DNA from: Lentinus brumalis
Taxonomy: Eukaryota > Basidiomycota > Agaricomycetes > Polyporales > Polyporaceae
Reading direction: 5' to 3'
Length of the DNA stretch: 64,000 nucleotides
Assembly: GCA_001792895.1 (NCBI GenBank)
Contig: MARA01000016.1
Coordinates: forward strand, 806,001-870,000
Shown: positions 1 through 11,125 of the stretch, piece by piece
Layout: every line of letters begins with the position of its first letter
Numbering within the stretch: position 1 is the stretch's first letter
The notes under the pieces: generated by a model
The model's database searches: none
What the model was told of the DNA's origin: nothing
The model's input: only the letters and a program-made list of their open reading frames with translations
Made by a program: the position numbers and the translations under genes

Positions 1-244
1 CTCGCTTGCTCACCCACCCACCCACACCTAGTGCCTTGGTGGGGAGTCGGACCTACTCACCACCTCGCGCTCGAGCAGGATTCTGGCAGGGATTAATGGG
101 ATATGGCATGCACCGGGATGCTCCTGCTTCGGGCTTCCCGGACCAGCGGATGTCTACATCATAGTCCCGACCTCCCTCGTCGCATCTCGGAGTCGATACA
201 AAGGTTCGACTGCGGCCAGAATCCTGGCCTCCTCCCAGAGCTTG

Positions 245-1683
245 TTATACGATTGTCGAAGAAGTGAAGCATGCAATTAGGAAGCCAGCCATCATCCCGA
301 GACCGCCACTACCAAGGAGAGGCGCAGCGCCGTTGCCGGCACCACCGGTCGGACTCGGAGACGCGCTACCAGTGCTGCTGCCGGTACCAGATGGCGCTGC
401 AGACTGGAAATCATTCACAGATTAGCAACTCCTCTTGCCAAGGCCATTAAATGCATGTGCTGGGACTTACCGCGCTGCTGCGCTGGGTGCCAGTGGCAGA
501 GGCCCCCGAAGACGTAGACGTAGACGCAGACGTGCCGGTGACGGAAGCGGATGTGGATGCGGCGAAACTGCCGACGGTCGAGACTGGACTGCACGACGAC
601 GTCTTTGGGGCATCGTGAGCGGGCGGCGTCGCAGGCTGGCCCTGCCGGAACGTCGACGTGCCATAGACACCCATGGGCTGTCAATGAAGGAAGAAGAGCG
701 TCACGTCACCGGTGGTCAGCAACGGTCTCTTCGTAACGGGAGGATAGCGGAAGAGAAGAGAGGCGAGGCACCTCACCTCGCCGGTATCGCCTTTGCACGC
801 GTCGAACGAGCCTGCGTCGTAGTTGCCGGGCATGTTCCACGCGCAGCCCATGACGTCGTAGATGTGCTGGCAGAGCGCGGGGGCTTTGGGGCCGCCCTTG
901 CACGCGCGGATGCAGAACTCGTCGACTGCCATGAAGTTCTATATTTCATTGGCGGTGTGTGCCAGTGAGCGAGCATGTCTCGTGTGCCAAAAAGTGTCAC
1001 GCTCACCGTCCACTCGTGGATCTGCTGGAGGTCGCCGAAGGCACTCGAGAACACCAAGCCGCCGATTGGATTGCCTGCGTGTAACGTGGAAGTAAGCAGT
1101 CCATGTTAACCTCAAGTCATCCTCGACGCTCGATGTCGCAGAGGCAGGGCCGTCGACGCACCGTTTCCATCCGCGCCGTGCGGATCGAGTTCGCCGCCTC
1201 CGTCAGTGCCGTTTGGGATGTTCAGCTTCGTGAGGTCGCCCACACCCGTGACCTGCACATAGTCCGGAGTCTGCACGAAATGCGCGCCGGTGATGGCGCC
1301 GTCCGGGATCAGACGGGTGCCGTAGCCCGGCTTGAGGCACCACGCAACCTCGATGCGCTCCGTGTTGCCGATCGTAGAGGCCGCACCCGGTGTGGGGGGC
1401 GCGAAGAGACAGAAATCGTCGATGCCGTTGACTGTACGAGTACATGCCACATGGGCGCCGTAAGATATCTATGCACTAGGCGCTTGAGTTCAGGCCGGAA
1501 CTACGCACTGTACAAGTTCTGGCACATCGAATTCTGGTCGCTCCCCGTGCCGCACTGGTTCGTCCCCGACTGGCCCTGCTCGGATGTCTTGGGAGCATTG
1601 GATGGCAGGTAAGTCGCGCTGTACGTCTGCGCAAGTGCGCCAGAGGCCAACGCGAGTGAAAGGAGAGTTGCCGACGAAAACAT
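245..1683 (-). CDS. Secreted, C-terminally anchored glycoprotein (macrophage-activating-glycoprotein-like)
   Basis: Spliced minus-strand gene. It opens at 1683 with a signal peptide (MFSSATLLSLALASGALAQ) that fits secretion. The mature part carries many cysteines in exon-sized blocks: INGIDDFCLFAPPTPG, GNTERIEVAWCLKPGYGTR, AVDEFCIRACKGGPKAPALC and MGCAWNMPGNYDAGSFDAC. This order is the one seen in the polypore proteins annotated as macrophage activating glycoprotein. A Ser/Thr-rich tract follows, then a GPI/TM-like hydrophobic end (GLGMMAGFLIACFTSSTIV) and a stop at 245-247. The first intron runs from after NLY-A to the cag before ATCAACGGC; the last is gtaagt..ccag before SAAPSGTGS. The length is roughly 370-400 residues. 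The family name comes from recognition; the biological role in the fungus is not known, and a cell-surface or wall role is an inference. Confidence 0.72.
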
Positions 1684-2507
1684 CGGGAGGGAAGGAATGG
1701 GGGAAAGAGGGTGAAGTATGAAGGAGGATGGGGAGACCGGAATCAGAGAAGGATTGTCCCTTGTCACCGCGGGCAACGGTTATGAGGAGGATCGTGGCCG
1801 CTGGGTGTCATGAAAAACAAAGATTGAGGAAGCGGAATTGGTCCCGCCGTCCACACGGGATATTCTACCCGTTCATACCCAAAGATAGCGAGGAAGCGGC
1901 GTCACGGCCATTGACTTTCTCGACTGCGGCTGCAACGGCATCCCGAGGACGGTGCACCAGTACCCCGAGTAAATTGATAGCACGAGCACTAGTCTACAGA
2001 CGCAGTTCTGGGTTCTGAGTTCAGGTTCCGAGTTCAACGTTCATTAATTTTCGTATCGATCGCGGCAGAGCAATGGACAGACAGACAGATGAGGATGTAC
2101 TAGTACGCTATGAGCCCTGAGATGCACCATAAAACCCTAGAGAAGAGCAGAGGGACCGGAGAGAGAAGCAGAGGAATAATGATAGGCATGCGCCGAGGCG
2201 GATGCATGTGTGTGTCGGTGTCGGTGTCAATGTTGTCCGTGTGATGTGTGTGGTGTACGCAGTCTGTGAGGCAGAGTCGGTGTCGGCGAGCGCGAGGTCG
2301 CCGGGGATGTCCGAGACAGATAGAGTCGAGACGTGTCGAGAAAGGTCGAGGACCGCTGGACGGAACGACAGCAAGGCACCGACAATCGAAAAGACACGTC
2401 GAGGCTGCTGCGCCATCTGTCGGCGCGAATACGAGCGAGGGTGTGCGCGTCCATCGTCGTCCGTCGTCGTCCGTCGATACGGAGCCGGGCACAAGAGAGG
2501 GACCCGC
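1684..2507. other. Intergenic region
   Basis: This lies between the 5' end of the secreted glycoprotein gene and the 3' end of the ETT1-like gene. It presumably holds the promoter of the former and the 3' UTR of the latter. I see no supported gene, repeat or RNA in it. Confidence 0.5.
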
Positions 2508-4748
2508 TCACGAAAGATCCATCGCATCGTCTCCAACCCCCCTCGTCCCCAAGTCCAAGTCAACCTCCCCCGCCTCCGTCTGCGCCCGCGTATACAGCTC
2601 CTCTCGCTTGTTCTCGTCCGCCGTCAGGTTCGCAAGCACCAGCAGCGCCTCCGCCAGCAACGGGCTCACGTCCTCCATCTGCGCCGCCTGTGCCCCGACG
2701 AGCGCGGGCGTGAGCTGCCCCTTCGCACGTTCGAAGAAGCTGATTGCCATCGCGAGCCCCTCCCTTGCTTCCTCCGCCTCGGACGAGTGCAGCACCTCGA
2801 CGTCGCCCGCCTCGAGCGCAGCCTCCATCTCCTCCACGGGCGCGCTGCCCATCACGAGCCAGCATCGACCGCGCGCGCAGAGAATAGGACCTCGCCACGC
2901 GTCCATATCCGCCTCGTTCTTCATCTGATTGAATACCGAGTCCGCCCACGACGCCCAATAGTGCCGCTGCGCACCGGAGCTGAGACGTTCTGCGACGCCG
3001 AGCACCTCGCTCGCGATCGTGAAGAGCTCCTTCGGGCGTGAGAACATCACCAGCGGGTCGTTCGCCGTGGACGACTGTGCGTACGGCGACGCATAATGTG
3101 ACGGCGGCGCCTGCGAGCCCGAGAAGTAGCCGGACGTCTGTGATGGTGACGACGACGTTCCGGGCGTGTGGATGAACGACGGGTTATGTGTGTGCGAGTA
3201 GTGCGGGTGCGGCATGTGGAAGATCCCGCGCGAGAACTGATCCATCGCGAGGACCATGATGTCGTGCGCAGAGGCGGAATACAGCGACATGCGTCGCGTC
3301 ACGGGTGGGCGGAACTGCGCGATCGCGTGAAAAGGGGAAGATGCCGGCCACTGGGGCTCGGACATGGAGAAGGGAGAGCCGGACGGGTAGTAGCAGTAGT
3401 CGGTTCCCGAGGCCGAGGACGCCTCGGCTTGCGCCTTGGCCATCTTCATGTTGTATGTCACCTTCTCGTCCGCGAGGCAGACGAGGGTGCGTCCCCAGAC
3501 GATGGCCATACGCCAATCTTCGGTCGTATCGAGGATCTCCCCATCGACGCGGCTCGGAAGATTCTCCCCCGTCTCGAAGACATCCAACGCCGCGAGCCAA
3601 TACGTGGAAGGAGCGTCCGGCTCACCGGGGAGGGCAAATGACGGATCCTGCGCTATGAGATTTCCCATGAGGAAGAGGGAGATGCCAAAGATGGCGTGAA
3701 AGGCAGTGGGCAGCTCCGTGTGTCTGTGACGGGTGTGTGAGCACGATGGCAGATACGCACTATACGCGCACGAAGAGGGACGCGCGATCTGCGACGTACC
3801 GAGGAGTAGAAGTCGTTGTGCGTTTGCGGGGAATCCAATGCTGGGAGCCGGCCGAGTCCGCATCCGACCAATCGCGCGTGAGACGTTCGTCAGTCGGGGT
3901 GATGGCGTCTGGCGAGCGGCTGTGACGTCCGACAGGATGGTTAGCGTACACGACAGAGGGGTCGGGATGGTCGACGAGAAAGCGGTGGCATTCGCGGATG
4001 ACGGCGCGCAGGAGAGGAATCGCTTCGGGGATATCGTCTGCTGGGGCGGGGCGGTCAGCGGTCTGGGTCGCGTCTGGTCGCGCCTAGACTACGCACCGTC
4101 GTAGCGCTCCGCGGCACGGGCAAAGAGCTCCTTGAGGTTCTCCCAGTCCTCGTAGTCGGCAGAGTGGACGGCCTTGCCCTTGGAGGACGCGTCGGACGCG
4201 GTAGACGTCGAGGCTGCACGGGAGATAGCACCGGATAGGGGCTTAGAGGACATGTCGTGGATAGCTAAGCGTGGTGGAATGGGGATGCGTAGGGGTGCAT
4301 TATATAGGAGATGGTCTGACAGAGGAGTGCACGAATCGCGTCCGGATGTCGGGGACGATGTGAAGTCCGAGTCGGAGTCAAAGTGGCCAGAGAGCCGTCT
4401 GCGCTTGGAGGAGCCGGAGCAGGAGGAGCGGGCGTCGTCGAGCTCGTCTTCGTCCTCGTGGGGGTGGGCGGAGAGGTCCCTGTGGGAGCTTGCGACTGAA
4501 GGGGACCGGAGATGGGCCGAGGAGGGGGAGACGGCGCGGGAGGTCGCAGCTGATGGTGAGTGCCAGGACTGGGAGGAGGACGACGATGCGCGCAGAAAGT
4601 CGGCTATGCGCGCGTGCGAAAGGAGTTCCTTATTCGGCCACGGAAAGGACGGGGCGGGGTCGGATGCGCGTGCCTGGTGCTGCCGCCAGAGGCCGCGGGG
4701 ACGCTTGCGCGACGGGGCAGCGAGCGACGGGACGGGCGAGGGCGACAT
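2508..4748 (-). CDS. ETT1: ETT1/NRO1-family nuclear protein
   Basis: Three exons (4748-4097, 4040-3800, 3723-2508) join in frame into 702 residues. The N-terminus (SRKRPRGLW) and a Ser-rich acidic linker precede the conserved core. The core runs ENLKELFARAAERYDA-DDIPEAIPLLRAVIREC, then LPTAFHAIFGISLFLMGNL, DPSTYWLAALDVFETGENL-like sequence and, at the end, SPLLAEALLVLANLTADE plus KREELYTRAQTEAGEVDLD. This order (helical TPR-like repeats starting with a 'LLR..I.EC' helix and ending 'LANL..DE..REELY') is that of the fungal ETT1/NRO1 family, named for enhanced translation termination in yeast and for regulation of the Ofd1 oxygenase in fission yeast. A start at 4760 is also possible; 4748 is preferred because MSPSPVP leads into the basic motif. 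The insert rich in Pro/His/Ser (around 3100-3250) is longer than in yeasts. Function is by family only. Confidence 0.65.
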
Positions 4749-4804
4749 GCACGCGAGCATGGAGACGTCGAGAGAGAGGGGGAACAGGGCAGCGGTGGAC
4801 GTTG

Positions 4805-4810
4805 TATATA
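4805..4810 (-). promoter_or_regulatory. TATA-like box upstream of the ETT1-like gene
   Basis: TATATA lies 57 bp upstream of the ATG at 4748, read on the minus strand. The spacing suits a basidiomycete core promoter. Position and motif are the only support. Confidence 0.35.
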
Positions 4811-7800
4811 TCGTCGGGGCCGCTCACAGCCAGACTGCGTCGATGGACTCGCAGAGCAGTCCAGGCCAGCGACCCCTCCCAGAGACATCATCCCGCCCAG
4901 CCCAGCCCCGTCCGCTATCAGTCAAACCACAGTCCAGCCCACAGCTCACCCAATCCGCCGCCGACTCCTCTCCTGCCCAATCCCCGTCCCGAGTCCCTCG
5001 CAGCAGCGTCAGCGGCAGAGCTCAAGAGCCTCGAGCTCATCTCCGCCGTCCCCACCTTACACGTAATCTTCCCTTCCCCGCGCTTCCTTCGCCATCTGCT
5101 ACTTCGGCGATACTGCGCTGCTGGTCCCCGCCGTCGTCGTCGCCACCGTGTCGTCGAGGCCGAGGTCGAGGGCGATGAGAGAAAAGAGCAAACGCAACGA
5201 TTGGCTAGCCGAGGTGGCCTATCATGGCCCAGATCCAGATCGTCCAATCCGCGTATCCCGGCCTCTTCCGGCCAATCCGCGTCCGCGCTTGATCGCCGAC
5301 CCGCAGTCGACGCTCGCGACGACGACGAGGATGGGGACTGCGTCGAGCGTTGTCTGCCATGGAGAGAATATGGCGATGGGTCAGAGGGGACTCCACCCTG
5401 CGCCGACAGGGTTTATATACGCAGCGGCCCCGAGCTGTCTTCGACGCCTCCTGCCATAAAGAGGTGGACAATCGCCAGATTCGGACTGCCCGACGCGTCC
5501 TAACCTCGCCCGACTCGCCCGACGGTCTAGTCTCGTTACCAGACGTTTACTAACTGACCCTTTCAGACATTGATATCGGAGAGCGAAACTCGCCGCCTTG
5601 CAGCTTCGGGCTGCCCCCCACCCTTGCTATACTCACGAAGGTTCACCAGACGTTATACAGTACGGCGAGTCCCTGCCTTCCTTTTGCCTCTCCGATTTTG
5701 ACTCCGACCGACACCGTGCGGCCGGAGCTCGCCGTATCACGTCTGGTTCAGATTTTGTTCAGACATGGACATATGTCGGAGAGCGAACAAGAATCTTGCG
5801 CGCGCGTGTCTCTCTGCGTTTGACTCCGTCCGGCCCACGCTCGCCATCTTGCTTTCGCCGTGGCAGCATGTACAGCGACGTCGACTACACATGACGATGT
5901 GAAGCACCCGTACATCCTCGCAGCCCGCGGGCCCGTCCAGACCTGGGAACACCCCCGTCTGCCAATGAAAGCAATCGTCCAATCGTCGCGCAGCAGCGCC
6001 GATAGCGCGGCCGTCCCCCCTTCGAGCATCACACCTCCGCAACATACCGCACCTCCTCGTCTCTCCACGGTGCATGCCAGTCGACACCCGCTTCTCGCGG
6101 AGGCGGCGTTCACGGCATCCGCACAACACCCAGCGAGCCTTCTGAGCCGGTTGCACGTCCGTCCGAGCCGCTCTGCCAGTCGTACCGGACCCTCTGTGGG
6201 ACTCACCTTGGCAGTTCGACCATAGACGGCGTACGTTTGACGGACTACGTGTTCAGAGAACCCCGCTGCCTGCCGTGATCGCGCGGCGAGAGCCAATGAG
6301 CACGACCTGGGGTCGCCGGCGCAAACACAATATTCGCGGCATTCTGTCTGGCTTCGTGCTGTCGAACGTCTCGCTGTCCAATAGGATGCGAGCGGCCAGT
6401 GACCGTTGTGGCTCCCCCGAGGATAGGTCGGCGCCGGTCTGCGACAGCATCCGCTCGAATCGTGGGTCGTGTGAGCTTGAGGTCTGTCTCCAATGAGGCC
6501 TTGAGGAGTAAGTGTCCTGAGATGTTCTCGGCAGGAGCCGGCCGAAGGACATAGAGTCCAACTGCAGCTGACGTACTGGCTATATGCGTAAACTCACACT
6601 AGGCAACATTCCGGAGTCTGTCTCATTCAGCGGCAGGGCGTATCCGTGCAGTGTCTGTGGGCCGAGGTGGTTCGGAGCAGCGCTGTGAAAGCTCGACATT
6701 GCTTTGGCGAGTTTCTGACGCTGCTTGACGAGGTCTGCGGCCTGCGGTGGTGTAGACGTCAACCCGATGTGACGAGCACGGAGAGCCTGCCGAAGGTGTG
6801 TCAGAGAACGACCGACAATAGGGCACAGTACAGTACGCGTACTTGCGCTCCTCCAGTCGCACTCCAGCAGCGAGCCACGCAACGCTCAAGTTCACCTCGG
6901 CGAGCTCACGATGTGACATCACCTCCCCGGTCAGGCCGAGTCACAGCTGCGGCTTAGCACCGGCACCCGCCGCAGCCCCGCTCGCGGACGTCACGCAATC
7001 GAGCTGTGATGGGAACGAAGGGTTCGGGAACTGGGTCCTGCGTCCGCTGGGCGACGAGGCTGGTCGGTCCTTGAGGGTGGCGGCCGTGAATCGAGTTCGA
7101 CTTATACAGTCGACGACACGAGCGTAGACTTTGTAGATGGGGATACGCTGTGAACTCGGTTCTAGCCCGCTGTGTTCCCGGACATGTATGAGCCTGGAAG
7201 GGATCCCGAGATGGAACGGGTTTTGTTTGACGAGACTCGTCCCAATCGTGGAATCCACACCGTCCTGTACACGATGCGCCCGGGCTCCTTCAGCCTGTCG
7301 TACACATCCGTCTCGACTCCGAGGCCGTTCTGCATGAGCACGGTGCTGGTGCTAGGAGGGCGGGAGCCTCGCGGACGGCCCTTATTCGTGTGGAAGACGG
7401 AGGCATACGGGCGGTCGAGTGCGGACACGTGTTCACTGTTCGAGCGAGCTTGGGACCGGGAAGGACAATGTACACTGCATTTGAATCATGATCAGTCGGG
7501 ACTCATCGGGCATCGTTGCACCGGGAGATTCGGACGTACATGCAACGATCAGACCCTTTTCCATGGATCTTCTCGTATTTGGTGCTGCGAATGACGGTCC
7601 GTTCTATCATCTATGGGCTGCATTCGCAAATGTTGAAGCGAATGAACGGGTAGTGAGCGGACGGCGTAATACAAGCTCCGAGAACGTGAATCATCATCCA
7701 AGTGAGACTCACCATTCGCGACACGCGCAGCAGTCGCCCGTACACGGCCGCTTGTCAGCGAGCCCAGTCAGAATGGTGGTTATCGTCACGGTGGTGATCC

Positions 7801-8223
7801 GCTGGCAGGTTGGAGGACCTCACGCACAGTGCGTCAACCCTTCCTCTCTCTGCCCGGCCCATAGAACGGCGCATGCGTATAGCATCGACGGCGCCGCATC
7901 CGATGAGCAGAACGTCTTGAGATAAGGGGTCATAGCAAGCTGATGTCTGAGTCTGAGTTGCCATACAACATCGACGCGCTAGCCTCGTACTGAGCGCTCG
8001 TGCTTACCTAATTGTGTTTGGTAACAAAGTACTGTCAGTGTTCAACTTCGCTACGATGATCACGCCAAAGTAGAGCGGTCGGGTTTGAACGTTTGAACAC
8101 TCCTTCAGGTTCCTGCTCCTCGTTCATCTGACGAGCGAGTTGTCGAGGACGGCACTTACTTACCAGCAACAGTTCGACAATTGTCCACTTGCTTGAACCT
8201 CGAACCGGGTGACGATCCCCAAG
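4811..8223. other. Long region without a convincing gene
   Basis: GC-rich sequence with many short overlapping frames on both strands but no recognisable family and no consistent chain of splice sites. One weak candidate is a minus-strand start at 5360 (MADNARRSP...), about 50 bp downstream of a TATA-like TTTATATA (5412-5419). Its continuation toward 4910 is low-complexity Ser/Arg-rich sequence, so I do not call it. The frame at 7172-7594 (plus) looks partly protein-like but matches nothing I know. The region may be decayed gene or transposon sequence. Confidence 0.4.
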
Positions 8224-8625
8224 ATGTACGACGACAACGATCCCGACTGGCTCGCAACCGTCCTCTGTGGACTCCACGAGATCGACGACGACAGAAATCC
8301 GCTGCGTGTGGTCGAAGGGCCCTCGCCAACGAGCAAACCGCTGAAAGGCGTCTCCCCTCTTTTGGACATCTTCGCACGCCAAGTTCTGACCTATGCGGAG
8401 AAAGGCCAAGTCACTGCCGTCGCGTTCCTGCCTACCAGCGCTGCGCATCCTGCGACGTTCGTGGTGGCGCAGACGGCGGGAGTCACGGACGATGTCGTGA
8501 ACGATGTCCTTTACCTCGTCGCCCATCTCGGGCGGGTCCGCGAGCTCTACCCCCGGGAGGGTACAGTGCAGGTAACGGCGGAGAAACCCTGTAGATCAGA
8601 TGCGAATACTTATAGCTCTTCGTAG
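8224..8625 (+). CDS. Short orphan protein of a dispersed family (MYDDND-type)
   Basis: A single open frame of 133 residues starts at MYDDNDPDWLATVLCGLHEI and ends with TAG. The first 25 residues closely match a 33-residue fragment at 43550-43651 (shared pattern MYDxNxxDxLAxxLxGLHEI and a following RN). This argues that the frame is a real, dispersed protein family rather than a chance ORF. The rest of the frame (residues 30-125) has ordinary hydrophobic spacing. It could be the first exon of a longer gene, since a GT follows the GTVQ codons at 8572, but no downstream exon is apparent before the next gene's 3' end at 8840. Function unknown. Confidence 0.45.
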   Translation: MYDDNDPDWLATVLCGLHEIDDDRNPLRVVEGPSPTSKPLKGVSPLLDIFARQVLTYAEKGQVTAVAFLPTSAAHPATFVVAQTAGVTDDVVNDVLYLVAHLGRVRELYPREGTVQVTAEKPCRSDANTYSSS

Positions 8626-8839
8626 AGCCGGAGTGCTGAAGGACAGGGTATCATGCGACGAGAATGTGCGAAGCGTGGGTGTGGTTAAGTGAGTCCGCTG
8701 AGCCAGCAGTTCCCGCCGTACGCCCTAGGCTGATCTCCGTCACAGCTCGACCCGGGAAGACGTTCCCGATCGGCGATGGCTGATGGATCGAGTAGGCAAG
8801 GACCATCTGGATAGATCCTGCACGCTGCACGTCCTCGTC

Positions 8840-10899
8840 CTAGTCTTCCTCATAAGGATCAAAGCCCTCCAGAACGACGTTCGAAACCGTAGTATTCTCG
8901 GCGTCCGATTGAGGCGACGGTTGTTGGCTGGCATCCGCTACCTGTTTGCCGTGACGTTCAGCGTGTAGCAGCACTTGACGCACGAGCATCTCCACGAGGT
9001 CTTCCATCACCGACGACGGGATTCCGAACTGTGGAGGGTCCCAAGGGACGATGTGTCCGTGGGTCCCTGGTAAGCAGATTCGTTTGGAGGCTATGTCCAG
9101 TTCAGAGACATCCGCCATTACGTCTGGGAGAGCTGAGTACTGACCGTGCTCGTCGTGGCCGAAGAGGACAGAGCTCAGATGATAGCACGTGAAGCAACAC
9201 ATCCCGCTTACTCCGATAGGAAGAAGGTCGTCCTGCAAGAAGGTCAGCGAGTCGACAGAGTGCAAACAACATCAATATATTACCGTTAAGACATCGCGCA
9301 TGTCCTCGGGCACACAGCCCACATTCTCCGCAGATGAAAGCTCGGCCGCGACAGCCATCAGACCGGCCGCGGCATGGACCCTAATCCGTCTGGTTCTAGT
9401 GAGGGTCGTCTGTGCACGAGCTTCGATCCAGGCGATCGCCGGATCCCGCTCCGCAGGATCCTGTACGCGCTTCCGTAGGCGGAACAATATGTGGTCAATG
9501 ACAGCAGAGTAGTTGCACCTGATGTCACGGACGGCCTCTGATGAGCGGTCGGTGAGCTGGATGACGGAAGCCTTGGGAGCGCGGCCAACTTTCCGGAGGT
9601 GCGCAACAAGAGAAGCAGCCGCAACGTGCCAGGCGGCGAGGGTCTGCAGGTAGCGCAACATGCGCTCGCCCTCAGTTTCGTTTGGTAGAAATTGAAAGAG
9701 AGCCTCTGGGGGCAATCATGCATTAGCGAATGGGGACGTGCCGGCAGCGGAGACGATGCGATTTGCCTTCACACGCTGTCTCCTCTCCTTCCTGCTCTGT
9801 CGTAGCTCCGCCTAGCTCACGTTCTCTCAGCGCTCGAAGCTGGATCCGCCTGGGTCCTGTTCGTCCGAAAGCGTCAGCCAACGCTTGCGCTAGACAGCGA
9901 ATGTACGAACCGTCCAGGATCCGCGCGACGTGGATGGGAAGCGAGGACCGCTTGATAACGTTCTTCACTTGTGGGACGTTGAGGATGTAGTTGAGTGCTG
10001 CGAGCAGCGCGTTCAGCTTCCCCGCCGAGTCCGTGAGCACGGGAGCCTGGTCGACGGGGTCGAGTGCAAACATCCCCTCGAGCTTGCCGAGGATCCGGCC
10101 GATCGCACCGATCCATTCCGGCGCGGTATCAAAGTCGAACGTCTTCGACTTCAAACCACAGTACTGCAAGACGCCCCAGTAGTCATCGGACACGCTGATC
10201 TCGGAAGCCTTGATTTGTGGCCGGTCATATTCGTGAGGTGTCCATGACTGCAGGGCCGCACCGAGGCCATGGTCCGGCCACGCGCGTTTGCCGGCCTCGA
10301 TGCGACGGAAGATCGTGCGGTGGCAGCGTTTGTGGATCCACAGCGCAAGCTCCCCGTCGTTGAGAGCGTACACGGGCTTCTGGCGGTCGTATGAGATGGG
10401 GACGGCGGCGTGATGCAGGACGGCCAGCACGTCCTCGATGTGCTGGTGCAGGTCTACTCTTTGCGTCCTGGATACATGGGTGAGCGCGGTGCTTATAGAC
10501 TGACGAAGCGACTCACGCACGCTCTGCTCTGACTTGAGACGCCGTCAGTGCGCTGCTGGTCACAGTCTGCACCGCGAGCCCCGGTCGGCCTCCCGGCAGA
10601 GGTGGTGCGGCAGATGAAGGCTGCTCGCTGACGTGCGGAGACACGACAATAACAGCATGCGCCCCTCGCTCGAGATCAGCACATCCTGTCACAGCACCCA
10701 CCGTCGCCTTCGGATCACCAAGGCTCAGCATCGTAGCAAGGTGAGTGAACTGCACGGTGCGTTTGTAGGATGTGACCGTCGTCGAGTCCATAGTGGCTTG
10801 CCATGTCGCATCCGCGATATCTCCACCAAGTTCCAGCCCGTGAAGAAACGAGGTCAAAAACCGAATGTACAACACAGGATCATGCTCAGGGGTTGTCAT
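8840..10899 (-). CDS. Four-exon protein of unknown function
   Basis: Exons 10899-10517, 10467-9821, 9705-9284 and 9232-8840 join in frame through canonical GT..AG introns of 49-115 bp to give 614 residues, so the gene is very likely real. The start MTTPEHDPVLYIRFL is preferred over an upstream ATG at 11013, which lies in non-coding-like sequence. The protein is mostly helical in composition, with no transmembrane segment and no motif I recognise. Near the end it has a stretch PSSVMEDLVEMLVRQVLLHAE, then an acidic tail ending FDPYEED. It lies tail-to-tail with the orphan gene at 8.2 kb and about 230 bp downstream of coronin, on the same strand as coronin. Probably a lineage-specific polypore protein. 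Confidence 0.6.
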
Positions 10900-11125
10900 G
10901 GTGCGGAGGAAAGGACTAGGGCGCCTATGTTGGACGCTCAGTAGAGTACGCTTAGCAAGAGACGTTACCGTCGTACCTCGACAGGACTCCGTCCGTCTTT
11001 CAAGTGCGGCCACACGCCGTGCAAAAGATCAAAGAAAATACATTGCCAATTTTCCTACCGTTCCAACTTCCAAAGCACGTCCCACCTGATATCACTACCG
11101 AAGCAAAGTACCCAACGCTGAGCAC

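Noticed and set aside
5737..6296. Overlapping minus-strand ORFs in the 5.7-6.3 kb region
   Set aside because: Arg/Ala/Cys-rich composition typical of GC-rich antisense noise, with no family match.
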